Source: Nematostella vectensis (taxonomy: Eukaryota > Cnidaria > Anthozoa > Actiniaria > Edwardsiidae). Taken from it: a stretch of 64,000 nt of DNA. Made by a program: the position numbers and the translations under genes. The notes beneath the pieces were generated by a model. The model made no database searches. It had not been told where the DNA came from and saw only the letters and a list, made by a program, of their open reading frames with translations. Every line of letters begins with the position of its first letter. Position 1 is the stretch's first letter. Shown here in pieces: positions 50,463 to 62,168 of this stretch. Location: NCBI RefSeq assembly GCF_932526225.1, contig NC_064039.1:10124139-10188138 (forward strand), given 5' to 3'.

Positions 50463-53400
50463 CTAGCGGCGACACTGGCCTGCTTTAAAACTAGTTTTAT
50501 CATTGCCTGATTGTTTGTCTTTAGAGCTAGTCCCACTCTTGTTATTGTCGGTGCCACTATCTGAAGAATCAGCGGATTCACTGCTTGTGTCATGCTGGTC
50601 TCTGTGGCGTTTTGCTTTCTTTTTATGTTTCTTGGACTTCTTGTCTCTTCTTTCTTTCTTTTTTTCGTTGATTGTTTTCTGTTTCGCCAGTTTCCGCCTA
50701 TATATACAAATATACCAACCTTTAAAGAATATTCGAGTTGACATTTTATCACACAAGATAGACAGACTGGTGAAGAAATCCCAGGGGGGCACACCTCTTT
50801 TCTGGCTATAATCATTACCAGTTAATATTGGATGTGATGTCCCACCAGCGTGGGACCCCCAAAGGGATAGCAGAAGCGGAACAAATTTAAACGCCCCATA
50901 AGGGAAAGTAGTTAGTAGAATTTTATACCCTAAAAGATAGAACGGTAATCCCCATCTATTTTTATTGGGAGAATCCCTCTTTACATACTTGTGGTGATAG
51001 TTGAGCTTGTAAGAGCAGTCTGGACAGAGTCCTAGGAGATAATGAGATTTAAAAATGCGTTCAGATGAACACCCTTTCTGCCCAGTAAAATAGTTTTGCT
51101 ATATCTTTTTTTGTAAAACTACAACCAAGAAGTTGAGAAACAAAGTCTATTAGAACGACACATACTGAGAACGACACTAACAGTTTCTTAAACTTCCCAG
51201 ATAAATTTCTAGATTTTCTAGAAATCTATAGACCATAAGTTCTTGGTCTGCTTCAAAGCTTATATCGCTCCAGCTGTAGTAAGGGAGGCAAAGGCAAACT
51301 CAGCGCGAACAGCCGTGCAGAGGCGAATGGTACGAAAAAACAGGTATATTAACCGCGCCCGTTCGTGTAAAACAAATTCCTATCCGCATCATTTTTTAAG
51401 GTGGGGGGAGAGGGGGGGAGAGGCAATCCCCCCCTGCCCCCCCCCCCTGGAATTGCCCATGTCCAATCATGCGCTGGATTCCCTGGAGGTTCAAAAGATT
51501 AAACAAATAATAAGCAGAATTTACGTAAAGTATGGTATAACTGAAACACTTACTTAGTTTAACAAGCGCATTTTTCTTCTCGTTGTGTTCAATATATGAA
51601 AAATTAACCTGTGGAAAAGTAATAATCAGTGTTATTTTTGAAAACTTTTTGTAGGATGCAAGTCAGAGCCAGATTTTCCTTATACTGTACCATACCTCCC
51701 AACTCCTTAATCCATCTCGTTCATTACACTTTTTATTTCCACAAATAAATTGCCCTGAAAAAATGAAATGTTTCAAGGGATTAAAGGGAAGGCACTGAAG
51801 TCAAAAATATGAATATGCTGTTAAGATATCTTTTTTATTCGAACCTTTTCCTTCTACCACTTCTTTTTCTATTCTCCATCTCATTGCAAACTGGAAAAAA
51901 AATAAAACAAAGGATTATTTTTCAGTTGACATTCCTTTAATCAATATTTATCAAACTTAAAGGACTTGTGTAGGCCCAATTACACCGCATTTCTTTGACA
52001 GGATGCTGCACATGAACAGCCAACAAATTTAAGATTTTTTAAGACCTAGAATTCCAAAATTTAATACCAGTGCGGACTTGCACAAATACAACACAGCATC
52101 CAAAGCATAATCTTTGCTAGAAATTATACACTTTTATTAATCTAGTCTGGAATTTGAGAAAATTAAGACCATTAAAACCTAAAATAAAATCTAAGACATT
52201 TTAAGACTTTTCCATTGGAACCATTTTTGAACATGCAGTATATATGCTGCAGTGGATCATATTACCACAATGCCTGATCTGGCTGAAAAAAGAACCTACA
52301 CAGAAATTACCTTATTCTCTTTGTATCTACTCAAGTCCGATATGCAGTATTCTTTAAATAGTTTGTCATAGTATTTTCTGGCAAGCTGTTTCTCCCTGTT
52401 GAACAAGAACACAATGTTACACAGGTTGCTCTCTAGACTGGCTAGAGAGCACCCGGCTGGTAAATGCATTTTTCTCTGTATTTCTCTGGACTGCTGTACA
52501 GAAAAGAGGCATCTGCTAGCAGGGAGGCCAGAGAGCCACAATAGCACCAGGTTATTGTGAAGTGCTTAAGCTTCGCTCTCCAAGCAAAGAGTCTAAAATT
52601 TATATTAGAAAATTAAAAATTGGCTTTTGATAATCATTTAAGTCCTTTATGGTAACAAAGAAGGTATGTAGTAGGCAAGTACCATGTTAGGTTAGTGTCC
52701 TCATCTTCATCCCACAAAAATCTGAAATACAAGAAAATAACTTAGCTGCCAAAGTTGAACCTAAACTATCCACCCCTAGATTACATACTTCTGTCTCCTT
52801 TCCTGGGGGGGTGAATAGGGGTACGTAAATCCGCCGATCCGCTACATTTTCCGGGCAAATCCTTGGATCCGCAGATACTTTTTGATCCGCATGGTTTGAC
52901 AGATAAACAATAGCATCGACCGAAATTCATGTAAAATCTGAAATTGGACCATCAAAGCAGCCAAAATCCGAAATCCGTGCCAAATTGTTGACAGATCCGT
53001 GATCAGCCAATCCTCTGAAATAATCACCAAAATCCGTAATCTGTGAGCGTTTCGTTGCTGAATCCGCCGATCCGCGAACCTATTCATCCTCCCCCCGATC
53101 CTGGTCTCATGTTTTTCACTTATTAATTCTTAATAATATTAAAATAATTCAGACAGATCATTCCCACTCAAACAATGTCTTAGATCACTTTTTGCAATAA
53201 TTTACTGTATGATAAACAGAGTTGTCCCACAGCACTGGCTGCTAGAGGATTAACACATTGACCCCTCAACCGGCCTGGACCCGCTTTGGGAAGTACCCAC
53301 AACCCAAAAAATTCATAAATGCAAAATAAACACAACAAGATGAAGATACTCAGGCATCAGTCTAAGGGATAAATGGTCTTGAAGATATGCATCCAACCAA

Positions 53401-56400
53401 GGTGTTGGCAACTACTCTTAAGCCAAATAATAGCACAGGTTCTTTGACAAATTTCAAATCGAACAAGGAAAGAAAAGCAGAATCACCCCTCTCAATAAAA
53501 CGCTCAAAATACCACACAAGGGAGAGAGATCAGCAAACACAGCTCAAGACACGAATAGATACCTTTATTCTGATCCTCCAGGTACATTTCCATGGCCTCA
53601 AAACACAATGTCCACTCCTTGAAGGCTTGTAAAACCACGAAGATGCCTTTACGTATTGCAAAGAATTCTGGGAGATCCAGGGGAAAATTCACGAGAAGAG
53701 GGCCAGTCAACACTCCTCTCCCCAAAGTACGATGGTTTTTTTACCCCGATGGTCTTTTCACCCCGAAGCCAAACAAATCAATTTTAGGTCATACAGACCC
53801 AGAATAGCAGTGTAAACAATTTTTGAATCAATTTGGTTTCAGAAAAGACAGCATTTAGGAGAGCTGTGGTGATTCATTAGAAAATTATTTTCTCATCCAG
53901 GCAAAGCCAAACAAGAAAAAATCATCATGAATCCACCTTTGCTTGCAAATATCCATAAGCAAAGCACTCAATTATGCTCCAAAAGACTTCATGATGTCCT
54001 AAGACACTCTCCTAATATGCTCATAGCTGTATTTTTGATGAAAAATACAAGCAACCATCAACTTGTGCTGGCTTCAGCAGAATGACGAGGGATTAAAAGT
54101 GGGGACCGCAAAGCACTGTTGGAAAGCTTGGATACCGCTGACTAGGTGCAGCTGTGTTTGACTTTGACGGGCTGTATAATCAGAATAGGGGGGCAGGTAT
54201 CTGTTTTCAGTCTGTTTTTTGTAAATTCAGCTTAAAAATAGGCAGGAGTCAATGGGTTAAGCTAGAGGGGAAAAGACCATTCCATATGAATTACTTTACT
54301 TAATTTCATACAATATTTAGCCAGGTCAATTTCAAAGTCGATTGATAGGCTTAGAAACAGGAATTTCCTTTTTTGTGATATGTAAATGCCCCTTGGCTAA
54401 AAAAACAAGTTTGACACTACCAAGTCACAGGATGCAATTCATGTAGTATATGTGAGTGGTCAAAATGTAAAGTTATACTGAATGAGTGAGTATTTCATGC
54501 ATACTGAAACTATATGGTACCTGTGTTCTTGTTTTATTATATCATAATCTGTCTTGTCTCTGGAGCTGAAAGTTGATGATTTATACCACAAACAAAGTAA
54601 ATAAAAACATTAAAATGGATAAATATCTTATGCAATCTACTACTAAGCTTGATTAGTCTGTGATAATTGGAGAAAATAATCAGTCAAATATGTATATAAT
54701 TTATCTATTTAGGTTTCAATCAATCAATCAATCAAGTTTATTTAACCAAATAATAGTATAATCATTATGATAATAATGCAAAAAAAAAAAATTAGTGATG
54801 ATGAGGAGTCTACTAAAAGCACAATGCTTATGAGGTGTAGGCCCCTGTCGCAGACTAAGTAGCGTCTCTACTAAAATATGAATGTTCTTGATTTGACTAA
54901 GGAATCCTTATTATTAAATTTACACGTGGCTGATTTGATGAAATAAAGTAGAATCATATCTATAAATCAATAGCTGCTTTTTGAGAGAGGATAATGTCCT
55001 TTACAATCTTTTTGAACATATTTATTGATCTGCATTGTTTTGCTTGACAAGTGAGGTTGCTCCAGATTTTTGGACCCCTGTACGAAATTAAAAATTGGCC
55101 CCTTCTTTTTTTCTAAGAGTTGTGCGATAGTCACATGAATTTCTCATGTTATAGCTGTGGATTGTATTATTTCTTTTAAAAAAGTTATCAAAAGTCCCCG
55201 GTAATTGATTATTATCGAATTTATACATGAATAATGCAGTTTCAAGGGTGTTAATGTCATAGACCGTAAGAAGCCTTTCTTGTTTGAATAAGGGCTCAGT
55301 GTGACTGAGGTAATGAGAATTTGTTATTATTCTAACACACCTTTTTTGCAAAAGGAATATTCGTTTTAAACTTGTGTCATAATTACTTGCCCAGTTGATG
55401 TTTCCATAGTGTATGTACGGATGAACTAATGTAAAATATAAAGTTTTTAGGCTAAATTTAGGCAAATAAAAGTGAAGTTTATTCATTATTCCAACATTTT
55501 TAGTGATTTTAGTTATGACATGGTTGATATGCGACTTCCAATTTAATTGACTATCAATGATGAGTCCTAAGAATTTGGTTTCATTTACCATCTGGGTCGG
55601 TTCGTTGTTTATCTCTATTTTGGTTGTGTGTTTCGTTCTTCTTTTGCTGTTTCTGAATATAATATAGTTTGTTTTTTTAGTGTTAAGTGATAATTTATTT
55701 GTCTTAAACCATTCTGTTAGTTTAAAGACTAAACGACTTCAAGGAAATGTGATTATAATCTAAAGCCTGGTTTCCAAATAATGTACTTAATTGACTAAAG
55801 CCAACTAAACACCTTTATCTCTGGTGATGTACTACCTACCAATCTCGCTTGTAGTGCTCCACACCAGGTCCATAATACAGTAGGTAGTCATTAATCATCT
55901 TTTTATGACGGGAATACTACTTTAGGGTTAAGGTGCATCCATGATAACTGCTTTCAAGGTTGTGATCCATTAAAATTGTATTTCACAAATTCTGAAAAGG
56001 ATACAGCATCTAATCCCAAGAAGTGAAATCTTTGGTTCTTTCCTTCCTCTCTAAAACATTGACAAGAAATATAAACCCCAGTTACAATGGACTACACTAT
56101 ATTATTATGCAAAGCTTCAGCCTTTTGACATAAATGAATGGTTTCACAAGCTGAATTGTCAGATCCATGATGCTTTGTGCACACTTGCTGTTTCCAATGT
56201 GGCAAGTGCTTCATGCTAATAGTCATGCAGGTTTTCGCAGGAGACTCCCAGTTTTCCTGGGAGACTCCCCGCTTTTAGCTTAACCACCCGGCAAAAACAT
56301 CTAAACTTCCTATACATTTACTGTAATCTCCAGGGAAAATTCATTGATAATTTCTTATACAATAATACAATAATACATATGGTTCCTGGCACACCGGCAA

Positions 56401-57372
56401 CTCAGAGTTTCATGCTATGCAATTGTCAGGCTCTGGTGTTGCCTAACAGTTCAACTCCCCTTTATAGTTCGTTGCATAAAATTTGTTCTCATGCTGGCAT
56501 TTCGTTAAATATATGAAATGGTCGATAATTCAGCATGCTAAAGCATACAACGGCAGCCCGTCACACTGCGAACAGAGCTAGTCATGAAATGCCGGCATGA
56601 GAACAAATTTTATGCAACGAACTATAAAGGGAGTTGAACTGTTTGGGAACACCAGAGCCTGACGATTGCATAGCATGAAACTCTGAGTCACCTGTGTGCC
56701 AGGAACCATATAATTATTGTATAATTATGCTCTTCTGACTTTTAGTCACTATCGAGCACGCTTGACCTGGCAGAACAAATGTACCTATATCTATTGATAA
56801 TTTCTTATACAGTTCTTGTATTTGAAGCACAATCTCCTGTTTTTTTGTTTTGTTTTTTATTTAGCTTTCGAGGTTGGCAGGTATGTAGTGACAAGCCCAC
56901 CGAGAAGCCTAGGGACAAGGCCACTTTAAAAAAAATAATAATAATCTAACTTTCAAAAACATTTCGGGTTTCTGGACCGACCTGCTGTATTCCGACATGA
57001 CCATCGTCTTGGATGGGACACTTGATGCGGCATTTTGCTTCCTTTTCAGCCCAGACAGATTATCGTCCCTCCATGTTCTTTATGAAATACCACAGTAGTT
57101 AAAAAGCATTATAAGTACTTATACTACTACAAGCATTGAAAAAATATAAGTATAAGTTAACTACTATTTTTCCAGGACGACTAATAAAATAGTTTATCTC
57201 CGACAGCGACACAACTTACTTTTTTGTTTCCGATTCGTCGAACTCCGAACCATAATCGTCTCCATAGCCAACCTAACGTTTGAAAATGAATAACAGAATG
57301 AATAACTGCACAGAAATGCAAAAAAAAAATAACATTAATCTTCGTACTAACAACCGACAGTCTATCCGCCAT
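50463..57372 (-). CDS. FRA10AC1: FRA10AC1 homologue, 13 exons
   Basis: Exons: 57372-57352, 57272-57220, 57041-56982, 56050-56005, 55916-55840, 54565-54521, 52721-52683, 52395-52311, 51890-51845, 51754-51696, 51608-51554, 51031-50989 and 50697-50463. Every junction is GT-AG and in phase, giving 287 residues (the human protein is about 315). The end of exon 1 could instead be 57355. Conserved family blocks are visible in order: REEGKNQRFHFLGLDAYSRH, NDYLLYYG, HRFLWDEDED, ARKYYDKLFKEYCISDLSRY, FAMRWRIEKEV, VNFSYIEHNEKKNALVKL and LCPDCSYKLNYHH. Cys pairs C162-x4-C167 and C198-x2-C201 could bind zinc. The tail is Lys-rich, then Ser/Asp-rich. FRA10AC1 is a nuclear protein linked to the spliceosome in humans. 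The start lies 287 bp from the divergent ARL10-like start. Confidence 0.95.
50816..50980. other. Intron of FRA10AC1
   Basis: The last intron (50988-50698) and the neighbouring short introns hold nothing notable. The plus-strand frame at 51243-51557 across intron 11 is a shadow. Confidence 0.5.
52805..53103. repeat. Repeat rich in ATCCGC motifs in FRA10AC1 intron 6
   Basis: ATCCG occurs more than ten times, including AATCCGCCGATCCGC at both ends in direct orientation. GTGAATAGG at the left and CCTATTCATC at the right form a short inverted repeat next to G and C runs. It is probably a decayed transposable element. Confidence 0.55.
54716..55740 (-). mobile_element. 5'-truncated non-LTR retrotransposon in FRA10AC1 intron 5
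   Basis: The minus-strand frame from about 55735 to 55088 encodes the C-terminal part of a LINE reverse transcriptase: TEWFKTNKLSLNTKKTNYII, then ETKFLGLIIDSQLNWKSHI, HPYIHYGNINWASNY and LQKRCVRIITNSHYLSHTEP. The catalytic YxDD block is absent; the copy begins just after it. A ~370-bp 3' part follows, ending in five TTGA/TTGATT-type units at 54716-54739. It has the same orientation as the host gene. The clade cannot be set from this part alone. The remaining frame is open, which suggests a fairly young copy. Confidence 0.85.
56380..56708. mobile_element. TA-flanked foldback MITE in FRA10AC1 intron 3
   Basis: The 329-bp element starts TGGTTCCTGGCACAC and ends GTGTGCCAGGAACCA. TA lies on both sides (56378-56379 and 56709-56710). 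The arms are about 127 bp and nearly identical, with a ~75-bp spacer. A TA duplication fits Tc1/mariner-type movement; the superfamily is inference. A 19-bp sequence (ATTGATAATTTCTTATACA) occurs on both sides at about 56344 and 56793. Confidence 0.85.
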
Positions 57373-57659
57373 TTTGTTTCAATAAAACAACAGGGTAACC
57401 ACTACAATAAAGGTTATGGAGCGATGGGGTACTAATGGGTTTCCTGTGGATAGGAACCTCTTGGACGCCATTTTGTTTTAATGATTTGTGGAGGATGCGC
57501 TCTGCAAAGTTGTTTTCGAACCAAGTTTGATTAGGGCAACCAACGCTGTGAATCTTTGCTCTCTGCATACAGGAAGACAACACAGCATCTCTACGCTCTG
57601 CTGAAATCGAGGGTCTAGCTCGAATCGCATACATTTTTTATATTTTTGGCGAGAAAATA
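57373..57659. promoter_or_regulatory. Shared region between divergent gene starts
   Basis: Only 287 bp separate the FRA10AC1 ATG (minus) from the ARL10-like ATG (plus). CGCCATTTTGTTT, a YY1-type motif, occurs twice (57367-57379 and 57466-57478). No TATA box is evident. A bidirectional promoter is inferred from spacing and motif. Confidence 0.55.
57379..57471 (-). promoter_or_regulatory. 30-codon upstream ORF before FRA10AC1
   Basis: ATG at 57471 in AAAATGGCGTCC opens 30 codons (MASKRFLSTGNPLV onward, with a hydrophobic end) and stops at 57379, six bases before the FRA10AC1 ATG. The start contexts of both ATGs share AAACAAAATGGCG. Whether the transcript includes this ORF is not known. Confidence 0.5.
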
Positions 57660-58872
57660 ATGTCTTATTCCAACATGTTTCGGGAACTTGGCTTGGCGCG
57701 GAAGATCGGAATTATTGCCCTCGGTGGAGCTACTTTAGCGGCGACTTCTTACGGCCTTTACGCTCTGTACAAAGAAGCAACAAAGCGACAAGAAGCTGAC
57801 GAAGAATGGGAGGGGAGTGCTGGAAATTCAGTACCAGAAAAAAGAATTCTCGTGTTGGGTTTAGATGGGTCCGGGAAAAGCGTGTTCCTGTCAGCCTTAT
57901 CTCAAGGCGACTCAAGTAAACGTCCATCCACGACCAAGACCGAGGGATTCAACGTGGTTTGCTTGACTACGGATGGGCTCAATTTGAATATATGGGAAAG
58001 TATGTATCTAGCAAGAAACCTCAAATGTTGTACTTTATGTACAATTGTGTGTTTTGTTCGATCTTTTTACATCTTTTTATTGCCGGATGACAACTCTCAA
58101 AACATAAAGTCCTCTCTCTTTCCCTGAAGTACTGTATCGGTTTCATCGGATATCAAAATACATTATAGCTTTTTGCTTTATTTCCTTGACATGATTGTTC
58201 CTTTTCTACGGATTGTGACTTTATTTTTGGCAATTATATTTTGAGATAATTGAGTTAACGATAACTTAATTGTTGTAATAATAAATTTTTAATTAGTATA
58301 TTGCCGCCATACAATAATAAAGAGATCAAAATTAGGGACCAACAATTTAATATGTGACAGGGCAGTTTTTTTTACAATTTTTACTGCATGGATGAAATTT
58401 ATTGTATATTTGGTATCCGACTGTAGCATGCATACTGCACTCTTGCATGGAAACAGGTGCATATAGTAAATATCCCTAGGGTCCTTTTTTAATACCATGT
58501 TTTTTTTTTCAATTTTCAGTTGGAGGAGATGAGAAGTACAGGGCATACTGGCCAAATTTCATTGCCGACACACAATTACTGGTTTACGTTGTAGACTCAA
58601 GTGATCCAGACAGGTTTAATGAGTCTCGTGACAACCTCAAGTCTCTTTTGTCAAACTCGTTACTAAATGGAGTTCCAGTCCTGTTAGTGGCTAGCAAACA
58701 AGACCTACCTGGTGCACGCCAGCTGTCAGAAATAGTGTCTGTCCTTGGAATCAATGAAGACTGGGTGTCCGATGACCATAAAAGTGGGTGTGTTGCCATT
58801 CAAGTCAATGATGATGGACAGACGGTTGGATTTGATGTTGCTCGTCAGTCTATGTTAAGGCTTTGTAAATGA
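57660..58872 (+). CDS. ARL9/ARL10-like small GTPase, two exons
   Basis: Exons are 57660-57999 and 58520-58872, joined by a GTATGT donor and a TTTTCAG acceptor in phase, giving 230 residues. An N-terminal hydrophobic segment (about residues 16-37, KIGIIALGGATLAATSYGLY) is followed by a charged linker and an Arf-type GTPase domain. P-loop GLDGSGKS is at 67-74, switch-I T94 lies before EGFN, W112-E-I-G-G is at 112-116, VDSSD at 138-142 and SKQD at 172-175. The N-terminal membrane anchor and the GLDGSGKS/WEIGG pattern match ARL10 and ARL9. Two positions differ from typical Arfs: D117 replaces the catalytic Gln after GG, and S172 replaces Asn in NKQD. It probably acts on a membrane; its partners are unknown. 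Confidence 0.92.
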
Positions 58873-59589
58873 CACTCCGTATCTATGACAAGTTAGCTAG
58901 GACAAAATGTCAGTAAACAGCTTTTTGCACAAAAAGTAGCACGCTAGTGGTTTCCTAAACTGTGTATTGTAGAGTAGCATTTGTAACATGGTGCAATTAT
59001 TTAGTTCAAAGACTATAAGTATAGGTTATTCTTTAGACTTGGCAAATTCATTGAAAGGTATGACATCTTCAAAGGCTGTACAACTTGTGAGCTGTCAATA
59101 TTCACTTGAGGGATTATGTTAGTTTATCATAACATATTGATTGACTGTACATAATTTGCTTGTAGTTAGTATTTAACCAACTTTAAAAACTGTAGCTAAA
59201 CTGTATTTTCTGTATTGAGGAAACCATTTTTTGTTGAGCAAGTTAAGTAAATAAAAATATGTTGGGAAAGCCCTTCACTCTTGTTGCAGCTGAATTACGA
59301 TTCAGACGTGGTCGAGTTGAAGGCTTAGGAAGGCGCCTCAGGCAGCTGCCATACAACTCATGTCTAATCATGGATCTAATGTTAGGTAAAAACTGGCTGG
59401 TTTTGAGTAGGTAGGAAAACCGGAGAAAAACCCTCGTAGCAAAGGCGAGACCAACTAACTCAACTCACGTTGGAATTCAAAATTTCACCGTTATTTCATG
59501 TTACCGCCTACTGCATAGCTGCTTGTTATTTTTCTTAAAAAGGAAATAATACACCAACACCAAATAAGGCCGTCGGAAAGGGACATAAG
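58873..59589 (+). other. ARL10-like 3' UTR and downstream DNA
   Basis: The 3' UTR probably runs to the AATAAA at 59250-59255. Beyond this I see nothing until the foldback element at 59590. Confidence 0.5.
59250..59255 (+). terminator. Polyadenylation signal for the ARL10-like gene
   Basis: AATAAA lies about 380 bases after the stop codon on the same strand. Confidence 0.55.
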
Positions 59590-60522
59590 CAGGCCCGTAC
59601 CCAGGATTTTTCTTGGGGGGTGCGAAATCCGAAAAAGTGGACCTAATATTTCCGGGGGTGGGGGTGGAAAGGGATTTTTCTGATAAAAATCTGACCACCC
59701 CTTTGCAGTATCTCCACGGGACGTTAATTGACGGTATGCTACATACCAGAGTGATTTAGCTGATACTTAATAGTATTGTCTACAAATAAACCTTTTGCTT
59801 TTCATTAACGAGAAATACGCATTCATTTTAGCCAAAATTACAAACATTTACGCCGATGTACTGTCATTTAAGCGAAAGTAAAATCATTCGAACTAAAAGG
59901 AAATACATTAACGAACTTTACATAATTGAGTGCATTTATTTTGCATGTATGTGCATTATTAGGGCACAAATAAACGATAAGTAATTAAATAATTATTTTA
60001 GGATATTGTTTGTCATAAAGGGCTTATTGTTTGTACGGAGGCGCTAAGGTTTGTAAGAAGCATGCAAATGACTTTCACAAAATACTATTGTTTGTACTTG
60101 CTGTAATAAAAATGTTAATGAATATTTCGTTTACTGTATTGATTGCGCGGTCTTGTATTATTGATATTTTGTTTGTGTTATTGTTATGTATCAACGCGCA
60201 AATAAAAATAGATTTTTTATTCCTGGTTGTCGAATAGTGTAAATGAATGTGAAGAAAATGCAATTGTGTGCACTCAATTACGCAAAGTTCGTTAATGTAT
60301 TTCCTTTTAGTTCGAATGATTTTACTTTCGCCTAAATGACAGTACATCGGCGTAAATCTTTGTAATTTTGGCTAAAATGAATGCGTATTTATCAGTAATG
60401 AAAAGCAAAAGGTGTAATAGCACGTCTATTGAGAACCGAAAGTGGACCTTTAGCCGTTGTCGGGGGGTGGGGGGTGAGTTCGCACCCCCTGCACCCCCCC
60501 CCCCCCCCTGGGTACGGACCTG
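59590..60522. mobile_element. 933-bp foldback hAT-like element, target duplication ATAAG
   Basis: It begins CAGGCCCGTACCCAGG and ends CCTGGGTACGGACCTG, with ATAAG on both sides (59585-59589 and 60523-60527). A second, inner pair of long inverted arms at about 59790-59935 and 60268-60415 is nearly identical and includes ATTTTAGCCAAAATTACAAA and ATCATTCGAACTAAAAGGAA. G and C runs lie next to both ends. There is no transposase frame. The 5-bp duplication and CAGG ends match the smaller elements at 34903 and 41076. Confidence 0.85.
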
Positions 60523-60529
60523 ATAAGAC

Positions 60530-62160
60530 CAAAAAGAAAGGCTGCGTTAGCACCCCCATATCTAGTGAAAAAGCCGAGCTTTGACCGTAGCGATTGCTTG
60601 CTGCAAAAAAGAGCAGTCGAAATCACGCCGCCATTTTATCCTCCCGCTCAATGCCGAGTCGCACAAGCATCCATTTCAATCGGCTAATTGAACGAGTAAC
60701 AAGATATATTCAATCAAATAACGTATCGGCCTTCATTTGTACATGGGTATATCAAAGTTTTCTTGCGAATAAACCGGGGTATTATAGTATGATAAACAGT
60801 AACAAAGGAGTGGTTGATCGACATTCTTAAGCTATCTAAAAATTTGATGATGTTTTTGATGATGTGTTTGATGCAAGGAGCAAGTGCCCATTGGTATCAA
60901 AATAAGGAAATTACAACCGCCTTTTTGTGTGGTTTGAATGAACATGTCTAAATAATCAAATAGTATGGACGGGTCATTTAATATAATTGAAATGTCAGAT
61001 TTTTTATTGTGGCAACATTGTTAAGCGATACGGGTTGATCCGTGACGAGAGGTACCTGCTAGAATGCCATCTATCGTATCGATCAAGTGTGAATCTTCTC
61101 CCCTTATAAAAATGAAGGGAAGAAACCCGATATTGATAAAGGTAAGCCTTGTTTTTCATGACCTTCACTCAATATAATTATCATTAATCTCGAAAAAAAG
61201 CTGTCTCTAAGTTTCGAAAAACGTAGTTTTCATTTTTCGATGATGATTTATTTTGATGGCTTTGCCGTTGCTATTTCAATTTTGGTCGTTAGGTACCCAG
61301 TGAGTATTGAAGGGTGTCAGTAGGATTGTTAAGAGAAACCAAGGAGGTAAAAGGGGGGGTGGAATGTTAAAAAAATATTAACCCCCCGCCGACATCAATG
61401 TACACATATGAAATAGCCACTTAGATCAATGATTGCTTGACTTGTTATGTTTGTTTATTTTCTTTTGCTTTCGATTTGTATAATTTTTTCCACTGGGATG
61501 TTTCTCACCAGTTGCCATATAATTTGTTATTTTGAAGAGTTTTGCGGTGGATTGAAGCAGAGGGAGGCACAATGGAGTTGAGGGCTGGGAAACGAAAACT
61601 GAAAAAAAAACAATCACTAAGCCCAATTTTGTTATGATACCTTTCAAAATAAAACAAAGTGTTAACTAATATATTGGATGTAGACTTCTTACAGATCTGA
61701 CGAGGCTGTAAATGTCGATGGGTTTGCTTTATGAGGTAAGAGATGATAACGCATCCTGCAATACAAGGACAGACAAAGAAGGCCCGAAGCCAAGGGTTTG
61801 CTGCAAAGGGGGTTTGGGGGGGGGGGGGGGAGGGGGGGGTAAGGGGAGCAAGAAGGTGTCATATGCACGTGAGTTACCGGACAAAAAAGAACAAAGGCTT
61901 TTTTCCTCAGCCAATGACCACGATTTGTTTTCATCTCTGTTACTTTCTACTATTTAATGGCCTTTTTATTTCGTTTTATTTACGGGCTCGGTCTTATTGC
62001 GCATATAATTTGCCAACAAGCAAATGCGGACTGGGGTGCGCGGGCCAGCTTCTGGAGCTTGAAGACGGGGTGAAAGAGAGGATACGACCGTCAGGGGTGT
62101 AGCCTCGCCTCTGTGGCGTTATATCTCAGTAGCGCTTATCTGACGCCCTGTTATTTGTTG
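60530..62160. other. Region upstream of the arylsulfatase exon
   Basis: A plus-strand frame ATGCCGAGTCGCACAAGC at 60651 runs 59 codons to 60830, shortly after a CGCCGCCATTTTATCC initiator-like motif; it could be a small ORF or a first exon. G runs occur at 61816-61838. A segment starting ATGTCGATGGG at 61713 with a GTAAGA donor is out of phase with the sulfatase exon. The start exon of the sulfatase should lie in or before this region. Confidence 0.35.
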
Positions 62161-62168
62161 TTCAACAG

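Noticed and set aside
53504-53725. Minus-strand frame in FRA10AC1 intron 6
   Set aside because: It has weak splice sites and would introduce a stop in the FRA10AC1 frame. It has no counterpart in the family.
55916-55990. An in-frame looking MDA just upstream of FRA10AC1 exon 5
   Set aside because: It cannot be joined without a stop. The true preceding exon, ending LGLDA, was found at 56050-56005.
61713-61736. ATG exon with GTAAGA donor upstream of the sulfatase
   Set aside because: Its phase (0) does not match the phase of the sulfatase exon at 62169.
62113-62168. Start of the sulfatase at 62113
   Set aside because: The codon there is GTG, and a clear acceptor lies at 62168. The true start is probably in an upstream exon.
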